The notes under the pieces were generated by a model that was given only the letters and a program-made list of their open reading frames with translations, had not been told where the DNA came from and made no database searches. 64,000 nucleotides of DNA from Oscillospiraceae bacterium (GTDB lineage Bacteria > Bacillota > Clostridia > Oscillospirales > Ruminococcaceae), in NCBI GenBank assembly GCA_009784625.1, contig WRBI01000004.1, forward strand, positions 37,305 to 101,304, given 5' to 3'. Positions 1 to 8,636 of the stretch are shown here, in pieces. Numbering within the stretch: the first letter of the stretch is position 1; each line of letters starts with the position of its first letter. Position numbers and translations under genes: made by a program.

Positions 1-1568
1 CCGGTGAATCCCCCGGTTTGACCGCTTATCACCTGGATATCCGCGCTTAGCGTCCCCGCCGGGATAAGGTCGCCGCCGAAGAAGCTTTCGTACATGCTGA
101 TTGCGCTGTTGTTTTCGCCGGCGGTGATCACCAGGTTGTAAAGGGTGGCCCGCCCCATATTCACAGCTGATATATTTACGGCAATCGGCGCATTGACCCG
201 CTGTTGGCCAAAAACAATCGGTTCGTCCACCACAAGCCGCGTGGGCTGCGCCACCGAGACCATAAGCACCTGGCTGATTTCATCCGACTCGAAATGCGCG
301 TCCACAAAACGCAGGTGAACCGTGACGGGTACCGGCCCGACCGGCGCGGCTGCGCGCGCCGAAATATTGAAGTCGATTTCGCCGGCCTCGCCGGGGTCGA
401 TACTCTGCGCGAAAGCGGTGTCGCTGTACCCCGGTGTAAGGGTCAGCGCATTGTGGTTGGCTGTTGCGATGGCGACAGCCGCCGCAACATTGTAGACGGT
501 GTCATAATCTGAGTGGTTGATCACATAAACCCGCAGAACCGCGCTTTCACCCGCCATCAAGTGGCTTACGGGCCGGCCGTCGATTAACAGCTCGGCGCGG
601 TTAACCACAATCGGCACCGAGACAACGCCGGGGTCAATAAATCCATCCTCAATGATAATGTGTGCGTTGAAAGTGCTTTCCCTGAGTACGCCGTTTTCTC
701 TGTGAAGCGCGTGGAACGAGATAATTTTGACGCCGCTTGTAGCGTATGGCGAAATCCTGAAACTGAAATCCAGAGTGACTTGTGCCCCATTTGCCATATC
801 CGCCAGGTTGCGCCCATAATTGAGGTGCTGTGTCACAAAGGGGAACTCCTCGACATCGCTTGAAATAACCGGTGTCACCGTGATATCGGTCAGCGCACCG
901 CCCATGTTTACAACCGGGATATGCATGGTTATAAGCTCGCCCGGCCGGCCGGACGGCGTTGGGATGATTCCGCGCCCGTCGGTGGTGCCGGCCACTTGCA
1001 GCGGCCCGCCGGCAGCGGCGGCCGGTGGAAAAACTGCGGAGCCATACTCTGTGACGGTGACATGTACACCGACGATAAAAGTCACATTCTCCCAGATGTT
1101 GGCGCCAAACGCACCGTGATCCCGCCAGACGGTGGCCGAAATCGCGAAGTTGATGGGGTAGACGCTTCTTGCGGCGTGCTGTGAGATTCTAAAATCGTAG
1201 GATACGTTTACAGTGTCATTGAAACTCATATCGCGCAGCGGGCGCAGATAGCTTGCGTTTATGATGTCAAACGGCCACTCGGCCGTGATGATTGGCTCGA
1301 TTGTGATGTTGGTCAGGCGGAAATTTTCGGTGGGCACTTCCTCTTGATTGACGGCTAGCGGCAACACGATTCTGACCGTGTCTCCGGGCGCGCCTCTTGG
1401 GGACTGTGCGCCGATGTCCCGCAGCACAATCAGGTTTTCGTTGCTTGGGGTATAGGCCGGCAGATCGTCGTTTGCCGCTGCAACCGGCGCTGACCCCAAC
1501 ATCAGGGCGAGAACAATAAGTGACGCAAATGTCTGCCGAAAGATTTTTAGTATTCGCAGTGCCCTCAC
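1..1568 (-). CDS. Secreted CARDB/COG1361-like protein (partial, C-terminus off left edge)
   Basis: The frame is open without a stop from 1568 to the window edge (522 codons). The N-terminus has basic residues, then a hydrophobic run (ASLIVLALMLGSAPVAAA), a plausible signal peptide with AxA-type cleavage. The rest consists of repeating beta-rich stretches with phrases such as 'VVNMGGALTDITV', 'ENVTFIV' and 'SAVNMGRATLYNLV', typical of CARDB/NEW3 Ig-like domains in S-layer-type COG1361 proteins. Such proteins are often encoded beside MacB-like ABC transporters in Clostridia, and the ATPase at 1742-2422 precedes it here, so an FtsX-type permease may lie beyond the edge (inference). The start is uncertain: a GTG at 1568 merges with its purine-rich ribosome site. 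Function unknown; surface or periplasm-facing location is likely. Confidence 0.7.
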   Translation of the reverse strand, partial: MRALRILKIFRQTFASLIVLALMLGSAPVAAANDDLPAYTPSNENLIVLRDIGAQSPRGAPGDTVRIVLPLAVNQEEVPTENFRLTNITIEPIITAEWPFDIINASYLRPLRDMSFNDTVNVSYDFRISQHAARSVYPINFAISATVWRDHGAFGANIWENVTFIVGVHVTVTEYGSAVFPPAAAAGGPLQVAGTTDGRGIIPTPSGRPGELITMHIPVVNMGGALTDITVTPVISSDVEEFPFVTQHLNYGRNLADMANGAQVTLDFSFRISPYATSGVKIISFHALHRENGVLRESTFNAHIIIEDGFIDPGVVSVPIVVNRAELLIDGRPVSHLMAGESAVLRVYVINHSDYDTVYNVAAAVAIATANHNALTLTPGYSDTAFAQSIDPGEAGEIDFNISARAAAPVGPVPVTVHLRFVDAHFESDEISQVLMVSVAQPTRLVVDEPIVFGQQRVNAPIAVNISAVNMGRATLYNLVITAGENNSAISMYESFFGGDLIPAGTLSADIQVISGQTGGFT

Positions 1569-1592
1569 CTCTTTTGTAAAATGACTGCGCTA

Positions 1593-1743
1593 AGAGCCTG
1601 TGGTCACGCCCCCGAGCCGGCAATTTTCCGCCATGATTCATCATTTTTTTTGTAATGCGCAAAGCATTGCTGTGAAAGAAATTCTTGCCTGGCGAAAGAC
1701 CGCTTCGGCTCGTGGTCATTTCCCGCTATTGACCACAGGTTCT
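1593..1743. repeat. Inverted-repeat element, copy A (151 bp)
   Basis: The ends are inverted repeats (AGAGCCTGTGGTCA at 1593-1606 against TGACCACAGGTTCT at 1730-1743). Internal stems are visible: GAGCCG 1614-1619 with CGGCTC 1706-1711, and a central TAATGC/GCATTG hairpin near 1652-1670. It shares layout and core sequence (CTTGCC, TTTTCCGCC, 'CTGTGAAAGAAA') with copy B at 36515-36676 while the stems differ by paired changes. One end overlaps the stop codon of the ATPase gene. Confidence 0.7.
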
Positions 1744-2422
1744 AAACACCGGAAACGATCCGCCCGTCCCGCATGAATATCTCTTTGTCGGTGTACTTGC
1801 GCATGTCCGGGTCGTGGGTAACAACCAAAAAAGTCGTGTTCCACTCGCGGAAAATGCGGGTCAGCAAGCGCATGACCTCATCGCCCGTCGCGGTGTCAAG
1901 ATTGCCGGTGGGCTCGTCCGCGAACACGATATCCGGCCTTGTGATGATCGCCCGCGCTATGCTTGCGCGCTGCTGCTGTCCGCCCGAAAGCGCACCGGGC
2001 ATGTGTGCCGCGTGGCCGGACAGCCCCACCATCTCAAGCATTTTCATAGCCAGATCGCTGCGTTCCCGCGCGGGGATGCCGCTTACGGCAAGTGGGAGCG
2101 CGACATTTTCCAATGCCGAATACTGTGGAAGCAAATTGTAAGACTGGAAGACAAAACCCACATGCGACCGCCTGAATCGAATCCGCTGGGTTTCGCTCAT
2201 TGTGTCGATTCGCTTATCAAGCAAAGTTATTTCGCCGCCGGTTGGCTTTTCCAACCCGGCCAAGAGATTGAGCAGGGTGGATTTGCCGCTGCCGCTTTTG
2301 CCGGATATACACAGGAACTCACCTTTTTGGGCGGAGAAGTCTATTCCGCGAACCGCCCTGATTTGATGATCGCCTACGTAATAGTCTTTTGTGACTGCTT
2401 TGGTGAAAATTGCCTGGGTCAT
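1742..2422 (-). CDS. ABC transporter ATP-binding protein, LolD/MacB type
   Basis: 226 residues, the normal size for a LolD/MacB-family ATPase that powers FtsX-like (mechanotransmission or export) permeases rather than solute import. Visible motifs: Walker A GKSGSGKST (about residue 38), Q-loop FQSYNLLP, signature LSGGQQQR, Walker B IVFADEP followed by the family's TGNLD, and the switch His in VVTHD. The start is the ATG at 2422, which overlaps the stop of the ECF S gene (ATGA), so translation is probably coupled. A longer in-frame extension to 2560 runs through the S gene and is unlikely. No permease is visible before the window edge; the next gene codes a secreted CARDB-like protein. Its place in a B12-controlled operon is unusual, and its substrate is unknown. 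Confidence 0.88.
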   Translation of the reverse strand: MTQAIFTKAVTKDYYVGDHQIRAVRGIDFSAQKGEFLCISGKSGSGKSTLLNLLAGLEKPTGGEITLLDKRIDTMSETQRIRFRRSHVGFVFQSYNLLPQYSALENVALPLAVSGIPARERSDLAMKMLEMVGLSGHAAHMPGALSGGQQQRASIARAIITRPDIVFADEPTGNLDTATGDEVMRLLTRIFREWNTTFLVVTHDPDMRKYTDKEIFMRDGRIVSGV

Positions 2423-3348
2423 AACACGGCGCCCTCTGATTTTGATGGCGGAGGCAGCACATAATGCTTTGACTCGCCTGCGAGCCCAAATTTGACTTTG
2501 ATGCGCGCCAGCTTGCGGGACCACGGATCGGCCAGCGCCCACAGGACGAGGAAAGTGCAAATCCCGTGGCTGAGGTCAAACAACAGCCCGGACGCCTTGA
2601 CAGCCAAAACAGCCGGCCATGTGATCGGGTTTACAAAGCCGAACAGAAAATATGCGTTCATAATTGTCCCGAAGATAAAACCGCTGAACAGACCATAGAG
2701 GCACAGGCTGATAGGGGCGTGGTCGGTGACTTTTCGGGTGAACGCAATCAGATCGCCCCTGGTTGTATCCGGCGGGCAAAGGCGGTCCCACCACTTGTTT
2801 TGGAAGTATACTTTTCCGGTTTTTTTACGGAAACAGCCGGCGTTGTATAAAAGTCCCGCTATAAAAGCGATCATCCCCCAGCTGAACATCTGCCACGGTG
2901 TCCAGGGGCCTTGCCCGAACAGAAAGTTGCTGACAAAAGCGGCGAGAGAGCCGGTTATAAACCCCGCTTCCGGACCAAAAGCAATCGCCGCGATGATAAT
3001 AACGGCGCTCAGCGGCCTGAAGTGAGGGATCGGGACAATCGCAAACGCGGCTCTTCCGGCCACGCCGATCGCCGCCATAACGGCGACCGGCACAAGGTCT
3101 CTCGCTTGGGGCCTGCGCTTGTCGTATACCAATACAAACGGGATGGTGGACGCCAGCAAAAAGAACAGCCCAAGCAAAACATGTGCGTTTCTGACCAGAA
3201 AATGGCGGGCGGCGTGCTCGGTCAGCTGGGTCAATGGGGGGCGGTTCGCCTCAAAGTATCCGTAAGCCACAAGCATTGCCGGCAGGACAACGCAGATTAT
3301 CCCGAACGCGACAGCGGTGCGCTTGCTGTGAAAGATGTTCTGCAGCAC
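2419..3348 (-). CDS. ECF transporter S component, probably for cobalamin or a precursor
   Basis: 309 residues with about six to eight hydrophobic segments. It has a conserved ECF S-like core: 'FRPLSAVIIIAAIAFGPEAG', then a GPWTPWQMFSWG segment near residue 150 typical of large S components linked to B12 uptake in Clostridia. S components bind the vitamin and are moved by the EcfT/EcfA module, here encoded directly upstream in the operon. The start is a GTG at 3348 with GGAGG eight bases upstream (3356-3360); it lies 52 bp inside the end of the ecfA gene. Specificity is inferred from the cobalamin riboswitch heading the operon and the DUF4430 lipoprotein, not from the S sequence itself. Another corrinoid or a precursor is possible. 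Confidence 0.85.
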   Translation of the reverse strand: MLQNIFHSKRTAVAFGIICVVLPAMLVAYGYFEANRPPLTQLTEHAARHFLVRNAHVLLGLFFLLASTIPFVLVYDKRRPQARDLVPVAVMAAIGVAGRAAFAIVPIPHFRPLSAVIIIAAIAFGPEAGFITGSLAAFVSNFLFGQGPWTPWQMFSWGMIAFIAGLLYNAGCFRKKTGKVYFQNKWWDRLCPPDTTRGDLIAFTRKVTDHAPISLCLYGLFSGFIFGTIMNAYFLFGFVNPITWPAVLAVKASGLLFDLSHGICTFLVLWALADPWSRKLARIKVKFGLAGESKHYVLPPPSKSEGAVL

Positions 3349-4946
3349 GCGATCACCTCCTCACAGGTTATTGCGTCCGGGAAGTAGTCCCGGGCGATTT
3401 GATTGGCGGCTGTTGTGTAAAATCTGTTCCCGGCGAAAAATGTGTGCGGGGTATCCTCCGAGATGATGGTGCCGTCAAACAACAGCGCACAGCGCTTTGC
3501 GCAGGAAGCCGCGAACTCCAAATCATGTGTGACGATCAACAGCGCCATCCCGGACTTGTTCAGTTCGCGCAAAATTCCGGTCAGCCGGCGCTTGATGTAC
3601 GCGTCAAGCCCTTTGGTCGGCTCGTCCATCAGCAGAGTGTCGGCGCCGCGGGTAAGCAGTTTACAGATTGCTGCCCGCTGTATTTCGCCGCCGCTCAAGT
3701 CAAAGGGGTGACGGTCGTAGAATTCATCAATTTCCAGCCGTTTGGCCCACGAGTCTACAGCATTTCGGTCACCGTCGGCGCTGTCCAGCAAATCCTCCAG
3801 CAGGGTATCCCGTGTGAACATGGACTGTGGATGTTGGGGCAGCATCGCGATTTTAGCGCTCTTGGACACTTTCACTTTGCCGCGATGTGGTTTGACAATA
3901 CCGGCCAGGACTTTCAGCAGGGTGGTTTTGCCCGATCCGTTGCCGCCCAGCAGGCAGAGAATCCCTTCCTCCTCCAAAGACAAATCCAAGCCGCGCAGCA
4001 CATCCGCGCCATCCGGCGTGTATCTGAACCACAGTTCCCGCCCCCTGAGTACCGGGTTTGGGCGGGTTTGGTCAGAAGGAGGGGCAAATTCGCTTGTTTG
4101 TGGTGTTTTGCCTTGCATGTATTTGCTTAGGCAGGTGCGGGCGTCGCGGATGGTCAGCGGTATCTCATTCACCGCACCCAGCTCGCTGAAAATTCTCGCG
4201 GGCGCGGGCAGGCCGAAATATATTCGCTGCCTTTCCCGGAAGCCGGCAAGCTCTTTTGCCACTTGTGCGGGTGACGAATCGGCGATTATCTGCCCGCTTT
4301 GCATGATCAGGGCTCTGTCCGCGGTGGGAAAAACGTCCTCCAGCCTGTGCTCGGTGAGCAACACAGCGACCCCCAGCTCTTTGTTGATCCGCTTTATCAC
4401 GTCGAACAGCGCGCGCGCTGCGATTGGGTCGAGCATACTGGTGGGTTCATCCAAAATCAACAGGCTTGGGTTCATGACCATGATTGACGCCAGATTTACC
4501 ATCTGTTTTTGCCCGCCGGAAAGCTCATGCACCGACTTTCGGAACCATGTCTCAATCCCGAAGAAACTCGCCATCTCGCTGACCCTCCGCCGGATGATGG
4601 GGGTGGGCAGTGCCATGTTCTCAAGACCGAAAGCCAGTTCGTGCCAGACAAAGTCGGTGACGATCTGATTGTCGGGGATTTGCTGCACAAACCCGATTTC
4701 CATTGCGGCGATATCCGCGTCCAGCTGGTGCAGAGGGGTGTTTCGGTAAAACACAACGCCCTCCCTGGCGCCGGCCGGGGCAAGTTCGCGCTTGGCATTG
4801 CGCAGCAAGGTGGTCTTTCCACAGCCGGACTGGCCGCAAACCACCAGATATTCGCCCTCACACATGGTAAAAGATACCTGGTCAAGTGAGCGGGAGCCGG
4901 CTCCCGGGTAAGCGAAGCTCACCTTGTCAAATTCTAACAGAACCAA
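3297..4946 (-). CDS. ECF transporter ATPase, two ABC domains fused (EcfA-EcfA')
   Basis: 549 residues with two complete ABC cassettes in tandem. The first has Walker A CGQSGCGKTT, signature LSGGQKQM and Walker B LLILDEPTSMLD. The second, after about residue 310, has Walker A LGGNGSGKTT, signature LSGGEIQR and Walker B TLLMDEPTKGLD. This single chain replaces the EcfA1/EcfA2 heterodimer that drives ECF vitamin transporters. The start is taken as the TTG at 4946, because AAAGGAG lies nine bases upstream (4952-4958) and the domain begins at once (LEFDKVSFAY); an upstream in-frame ATG at 5003 would bury the start in ecfT. The gene overlaps ecfT by 20 bp and the S gene by 52 bp, so all three are read as one operon. 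Confidence 0.92.
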   Translation of the reverse strand: MVLLEFDKVSFAYPGAGSRSLDQVSFTMCEGEYLVVCGQSGCGKTTLLRNAKRELAPAGAREGVVFYRNTPLHQLDADIAAMEIGFVQQIPDNQIVTDFVWHELAFGLENMALPTPIIRRRVSEMASFFGIETWFRKSVHELSGGQKQMVNLASIMVMNPSLLILDEPTSMLDPIAARALFDVIKRINKELGVAVLLTEHRLEDVFPTADRALIMQSGQIIADSSPAQVAKELAGFRERQRIYFGLPAPARIFSELGAVNEIPLTIRDARTCLSKYMQGKTPQTSEFAPPSDQTRPNPVLRGRELWFRYTPDGADVLRGLDLSLEEEGILCLLGGNGSGKTTLLKVLAGIVKPHRGKVKVSKSAKIAMLPQHPQSMFTRDTLLEDLLDSADGDRNAVDSWAKRLEIDEFYDRHPFDLSGGEIQRAAICKLLTRGADTLLMDEPTKGLDAYIKRRLTGILRELNKSGMALLIVTHDLEFAASCAKRCALLFDGTIISEDTPHTFFAGNRFYTTAANQIARDYFPDAITCEEVIACCRTSFTASAPLSRSG

Positions 4947-5838
4947 GTTTTGGATCTCCTTTCGGGAATATCCGGGCATACTTGATTTTCTGTGATATCT
5001 CAAAGAAAGTGGGCAACAGCGCCATAAGCGCGAACGCGCTGTACATCACTATCCCGCTGACGCCGGTGATGATCAGGGTCATATCGGGGAAGAATTCCAT
5101 CCTGCCGTGGCCGAACAACCTTGCCAGCGCACATATGCCGCTCAACAGCAAGAGCAGGCAGAGAATAACGCTGTCCCGGCTGTCAAAGCGAAAAAGGTGA
5201 AAAGTTGTCCTGCGCCGGATGCCGTACCCGCGCGCTTTCATAGAATCGGCCATCTCAACCGCGTTTTCCATACTCCAGCTCAGCAAAGCGGAGATATTTC
5301 TGACCGCGGCGTTCATTTTCGGCAAAACCCGTTTGGGCGTTTGATTCAGCATTTGCTGGGATGTACATATCTGCTCGATTTGCAACTGAATGGTAGGGAT
5401 AAAACGCTGCGTCATCGTTATAAGCAAAGATGCCGACGGCGCGGCTTTACCGAACAAATAAAGGAACCTGTCGCTTGTCATCGCGATCATATAGCTGCCG
5501 GACCACACGATGATCGAGGCCAGCTGAATTCCCGATACAACACCAAACACAGTTGACTCCAACGTGACCCAGTTGTTGCCCAGCATGAACAGCAGCGTAG
5601 TACCCCTGCGGTTGAAAATCGGATTGAACAGCGACACGACAATCATCAGCAGCAGCGCGAAGCGCAGTGACTTCCAAAGCGCGCACCCCCCGCCCAAGAC
5701 TGCCAGGTAAAGGCAGGCGCAGACAAATGAGACGGACACGATAACCGGGTGGTGGCAGGCCAGAGTGAAGCCGATTGCCCCGATATAGAAGAGTAAGATA
5801 CAAGCCGGGTGCACCGTCTGCGCGTAAATTCTCCTCAT
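4927..5838 (-). CDS. ECF transporter T component (EcfT/CbiQ family)
   Basis: 303 residues with several hydrophobic segments in the first half, then a charged cytoplasmic stretch containing MADSMKARGYG. The Ala-Arg-Gly motif is the coupling-helix signature by which T components contact the ATPases. It is the membrane transducer between the fused EcfA and the S component. The chosen start is the ATG at 5838, seven bases after the stop of the DUF4430 gene; an upstream in-frame ATG at 5904 would lie inside that gene. The gene overlaps ecfA by 20 bp. CbiQ/EcfT family membership is clear from topology, motif and neighbours. Confidence 0.9.
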   Translation of the reverse strand: MRRIYAQTVHPACILLFYIGAIGFTLACHHPVIVSVSFVCACLYLAVLGGGCALWKSLRFALLLMIVVSLFNPIFNRRGTTLLFMLGNNWVTLESTVFGVVSGIQLASIIVWSGSYMIAMTSDRFLYLFGKAAPSASLLITMTQRFIPTIQLQIEQICTSQQMLNQTPKRVLPKMNAAVRNISALLSWSMENAVEMADSMKARGYGIRRRTTFHLFRFDSRDSVILCLLLLLSGICALARLFGHGRMEFFPDMTLIITGVSGIVMYSAFALMALLPTFFEISQKIKYARIFPKGDPKLGSVRI

Positions 5839-5845
5839 CCGCCGG

Positions 5846-6667
5846 TTATCCGAGCCAGTCCTGCCCGAGGTCCCTGCCCAAATCGGTGGTGTAATGCAGT
5901 TCAATCATATCGCCGGGGCTGAGGACATAGTTGGCGACGCCGAAATTGGGGAACCAGTCGTTTACGCTGTACATCCACCCGCTGAGCGCACCGCCGTCAA
6001 ATTCAAACAGGCCGTTTACGCCTTCGATGTAAACGCCGAAAGTTGTTCCGCGGGAGGATATGTTGATTCCGTGACTTCGCGCGGCTTGGCGCAGCACATC
6101 ATAAACGGTGTCCCCGGCGCTGATCTCAAAAGGCGACGGCGGAAGGATTACGCCGCTGGGCGGGATATGGCGGGCCCATCTGTCGGTATAATGGATACTG
6201 GCCACAAAGGTATCCGCGCGGATTTGCAATGTAACCGCGCTGCCCTGGGACTGCGCGGGCTGCTCATCATCGCTGTTGCCGGGGTTTTCACCGCTTGCTG
6301 CCTCCGTATCTTGGCCGGTTTGCCCGTTTTGGGCGCCGCCCTGTGTGCCCGGACTGCCTGCCGCGGTGTCATTTTGTGTTTGAGATCCGCCGTTTTGGGG
6401 CGGCTGGCCTTCTGCCTGAGCCGGCCCCTGGGCGTCGGTCACCAACCTTTCCTGCATCCGGGCGAATAAGCCGGCGGGTTCTTCTTCCGCGGCCCTTTCC
6501 TCTTCTTGAGAGCGCTGCTCTATCCGCCCGTCGGGTGTGAGGACATCAACGTCAAGCACTGTGTTTGCGCTCGTCGATCCGGGGTTTGCGGCTGCACATG
6601 CCGTAAGGGAAAATACGAGCGCTATACACAATATAATTGCCACATACTTTTTCATAGCTGTAATCAT
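5846..6667 (-). CDS. DUF4430 (transcobalamin-like) lipoprotein
   Basis: 273 residues. A signal sequence ends in the lipobox LTAC (Cys near residue 24), so it should be a lipid-anchored surface protein. Residues 40-150 are a low-complexity Gln/Gly/Pro/Glu linker. The C-terminal ~120 residues fit DUF4430, with 'GDTVYDVLRQAARSHG', 'GWMYSVNDWF' and 'LSPGDMIELHYT'; this fold is known from the C-terminal domain of transcobalamin and intrinsic factor. DUF4430 proteins often accompany ECF B12 transporters, and the riboswitch upstream of this operon supports a role in corrinoid capture. Two starts are possible, ATG 6667 or ATG 6655 (MKKYVAI); the ribosome site is GAGAGG just before 6667. The long linker probably spans the cell wall. 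Confidence 0.85.
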   Translation of the reverse strand: MITAMKKYVAIILCIALVFSLTACAAANPGSTSANTVLDVDVLTPDGRIEQRSQEEERAAEEEPAGLFARMQERLVTDAQGPAQAEGQPPQNGGSQTQNDTAAGSPGTQGGAQNGQTGQDTEAASGENPGNSDDEQPAQSQGSAVTLQIRADTFVASIHYTDRWARHIPPSGVILPPSPFEISAGDTVYDVLRQAARSHGINISSRGTTFGVYIEGVNGLFEFDGGALSGWMYSVNDWFPNFGVANYVLSPGDMIELHYTTDLGRDLGQDWLG

Positions 6668-6686
6668 TCCTCTCGTTGTTTTGGCG

Positions 6687-7043
6687 CTACTTTACGGTCA
6701 GCGCTTCGACTTTGGGCTTTTGCGATTCCTGCGCTTTGACGCTTTGGTTTTGTCTGCCGCCGTGAGTGGGGAGAAATACATCACCTTTCTTTTTTTCGCT
6801 GTGGGCAGGGAACTTCGGGGCGGCGCTTTGCTTTTTTATACCTCCAGGTGAAGGCATCCCGGCCTTGTCTTGCCGGCGAAGATATTGCCTGCCGACAAAG
6901 ATTACAAGCGCGGCCGGGGGCAGTAAAATCCAGCTGTCGGAAAAGATAAAGTGCAAGCCCCCCCATAAAGCAGCAATAAGGCCTGTGAGGATGAGTGCGA
7001 GGCCATATAAGTTGCGCGCGGTGGCTTTGTGTATGTCTCGCAT
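6687..7043 (-). CDS. Small membrane protein of unknown function in the B12 operon
   Basis: 118 residues. Two hydrophobic helices occupy roughly residues 11-30 and 35-52 (LYGLALILTGLIAALWGGLHF and SWILLPPAALVIFVG), followed by a basic, Lys/Pro/Gln-rich tail that should be cytosolic. The ATG at 7043 has GGGAGG six bases upstream. I do not recognise a family. It sits between the Ig-like secreted protein and the DUF4430 lipoprotein in the operon behind the cobalamin riboswitch, so an accessory role in assembling or anchoring the uptake complex is possible but not shown by the sequence. Confidence 0.6.
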   Translation of the reverse strand: MRDIHKATARNLYGLALILTGLIAALWGGLHFIFSDSWILLPPAALVIFVGRQYLRRQDKAGMPSPGGIKKQSAAPKFPAHSEKKKGDVFLPTHGGRQNQSVKAQESQKPKVEALTVK

Positions 7044-7077
7044 GGTTTCCCTCCCAATTCGAGCTTATCGCGGAAAA

Positions 7078-8109
7078 CTATGAGGATCTTAAAGTCAGCG
7101 GGCCGTCGGACACAACAATGTACCCGCCTGTGGAAGTTGTGAAATGAATGTAATTGCTGCTGTCTACCCGGGCGTCCGTGACGCTTATACGAGCTACGTT
7201 GTTTCTATCCGGGTTATAGCGGTAAAAATGCAGATTGCCGCGGTTTATGCTGCCAACCCTTGCGGATATCTCCACCGGAACCGGGAAGTGGTCTTGCTCG
7301 GCGAGAATAACTACGGATGTGTTTGTGTAGAAAGTATCGAATATCCTCTGAATCCTTGCCGTGTTTTCAGTTTTACTGTACACACCGAGACTGATCGGCT
7401 CCAAAGTATAGTCCGCGATTTCCGGCCTGAGCGTCAGGCGGCCAACAACCACTTCACCGAGCATTGTTTCAAATATTACCGCGAAATGACCGATTCCGGC
7501 GGCCGCGTTAAGGGATTGTGGCGAGACAGATTCGTACCCTCTCAATACCACAGGAGTACCCCTGTCGCCAAGCCGCACAGCGTTGAGCAATACTTCCCGG
7601 GGCACCGGCCCGCTGAGCGTGACTGTATCACCGGGCAGGGGGGAGATATTTGCTGTCAAAGGCGGGGGTGGCTGCTCGTTTTCTTCACGCAGGATATTTT
7701 GAACGCGCCCGGTTGTGCCGCCGCGCTGTGGCACATATGCCACAACGGCAGCGGTTATTGCCCTTCCGCTCCTGCCCTGTGTCCGGGCGGTGATTATGCT
7801 CTCACCCGCCCGCAGGGCGGTAATGTTGCCGGCATATCCGTCCACAGACGCCACACTTACCCGGGACGATGTCCACACAACATCTGTGTGATCGGCATTT
7901 TCAGGGAATACGCGATACGCCAGTGTCAGTTCGTCATCCAGCGCGATCGTGATCTGCTGGCTGCCGGATGAAATGCTGCGGTTGCCGTAGAGAATCTCAA
8001 TTCTGGCCGGCGGAATATCCGGGGCAGAAGCGTGCGCAGCGAAAGGGAGGACGGTGAGCGATATCGCCAGAGCCATAAATAACGCCGGAAATTTTCGGCT
8101 TCTTTTCAT
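7078..8109 (-). CDS. Secreted protein with bacterial Ig-like (Big2) domain
   Basis: 343 residues with a clear signal peptide (basic start MKRSRK, hydrophobic core, cleavage after AHA). Residues about 30-115 match the Big2 Ig-like pattern: 'DELTLAYRVFPENADHTDVVWTSS', then 'VASVDGYAGNITALRAGESIITA'. The remaining 220 residues are beta-rich with no recognised domain and no cell-wall anchor or transmembrane tail. GGAGGG lies ten bases before the ATG. It follows the HU-like gene and precedes the membrane and lipoprotein genes of the B12 operon, suggesting a surface role beside corrinoid capture (inference). Big2 domains are widespread adhesion or spacer modules, so they do not define the ligand. 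Confidence 0.7.
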   Translation of the reverse strand: MKRSRKFPALFMALAISLTVLPFAAHASAPDIPPARIEILYGNRSISSGSQQITIALDDELTLAYRVFPENADHTDVVWTSSRVSVASVDGYAGNITALRAGESIITARTQGRSGRAITAAVVAYVPQRGGTTGRVQNILREENEQPPPPLTANISPLPGDTVTLSGPVPREVLLNAVRLGDRGTPVVLRGYESVSPQSLNAAAGIGHFAVIFETMLGEVVVGRLTLRPEIADYTLEPISLGVYSKTENTARIQRIFDTFYTNTSVVILAEQDHFPVPVEISARVGSINRGNLHFYRYNPDRNNVARISVTDARVDSSNYIHFTTSTGGYIVVSDGPLTLRSS

Positions 8110-8136
8110 AAACGGCAGACCCTCCTCAATATGTGT

Positions 8137-8517
8137 TTAGGATATTTCCATACAAGCATCAACCTGATTGTTTGGCTGTCGCGCCGGCGGCAGCGGGGGC
8201 TTATTTTCCCAGCCCTTGACCGCGGTGTTATAATAGACCTCTTTCATATCCTTGCCCAGCGACGTTACAAAGTTGCAGTCGGGCCTGCGGTAGCGAATCT
8301 TGCTCTTTTTGGTGTCGGTGTAAATCAGCTGCCCCGCTTTATCTACCGGGCACTTAAGGATTGTCCAAATTCTTATAAAGCCGCCCCAGTGCAGTTGGTC
8401 TCCGCGTGTCAGCAGCTCGACCACAACTTCTTTAAAGCTGTCCAGCACAGTTTCCACCGTCTCGGGGGGTATTCCCGTTTTTTCGGCTATTTGGTTGCGA
8501 AGGCCTTTTTTGTCCAT
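8137..8517 (-). CDS. HU/IHF-like DNA-binding protein, first gene of the B12 operon
   Basis: 126 residues. The first ~95 follow the HU/IHF layout: an N-terminal helix pair (KKGLRNQIAEKTGIPPETVETVLDSFKEVVVELL), then 'GDQLHWGGFIRIW' resembling the HU sheet (usually GFGTF), and a basic arm region. An unusual tail of about 30 residues rich in Pro, Asn and Gln follows. The start ATG at 8517 has GGAGA about ten bases upstream; an in-frame start at 8598 would read through the riboswitch terminator and is rejected. It lies directly behind the cobalamin riboswitch, a strange location for an architectural DNA protein. It could be a specialised regulator or a degenerate HU fold with another role. Confidence 0.65.
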   Translation of the reverse strand: MDKKGLRNQIAEKTGIPPETVETVLDSFKEVVVELLTRGDQLHWGGFIRIWTILKCPVDKAGQLIYTDTKKSKIRYRRPDCNFVTSLGKDMKEVYYNTAVKGWENKPPLPPARQPNNQVDACMEIS

Positions 8518-8547
8518 GCCAGTGTTTTCTCCATTTCGCCAATCGTC

Positions 8548-8583
8548 AAAAAAAGACAACAACCGGATACAATCCGGTTGTTG
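8548..8583 (-). terminator. Intrinsic terminator of the cobalamin riboswitch expression platform
   Basis: A perfect 12-bp stem (CAACAACCGGAT/ATCCGGTTGTTG, 8557-8583) with a three-base loop, followed on the minus strand by a run of seven U (8548-8554). It lies between the B12 aptamer and the first operon gene, as expected for a transcriptional OFF switch when B12 is bound. Confidence 0.9.
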
Positions 8584-8636
8584 CCCGTTAATCAACAAAC
8601 CCTATGAGATACGACTATCCTCGCGCGTATCGCCAT

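Noticed and set aside
204..1184. Several plus-strand frames of 60-100 codons at the left edge
   Set aside because: The minus strand is open through the whole stretch with a signal peptide and repeated Ig-like phrases; the plus frames are shadows.
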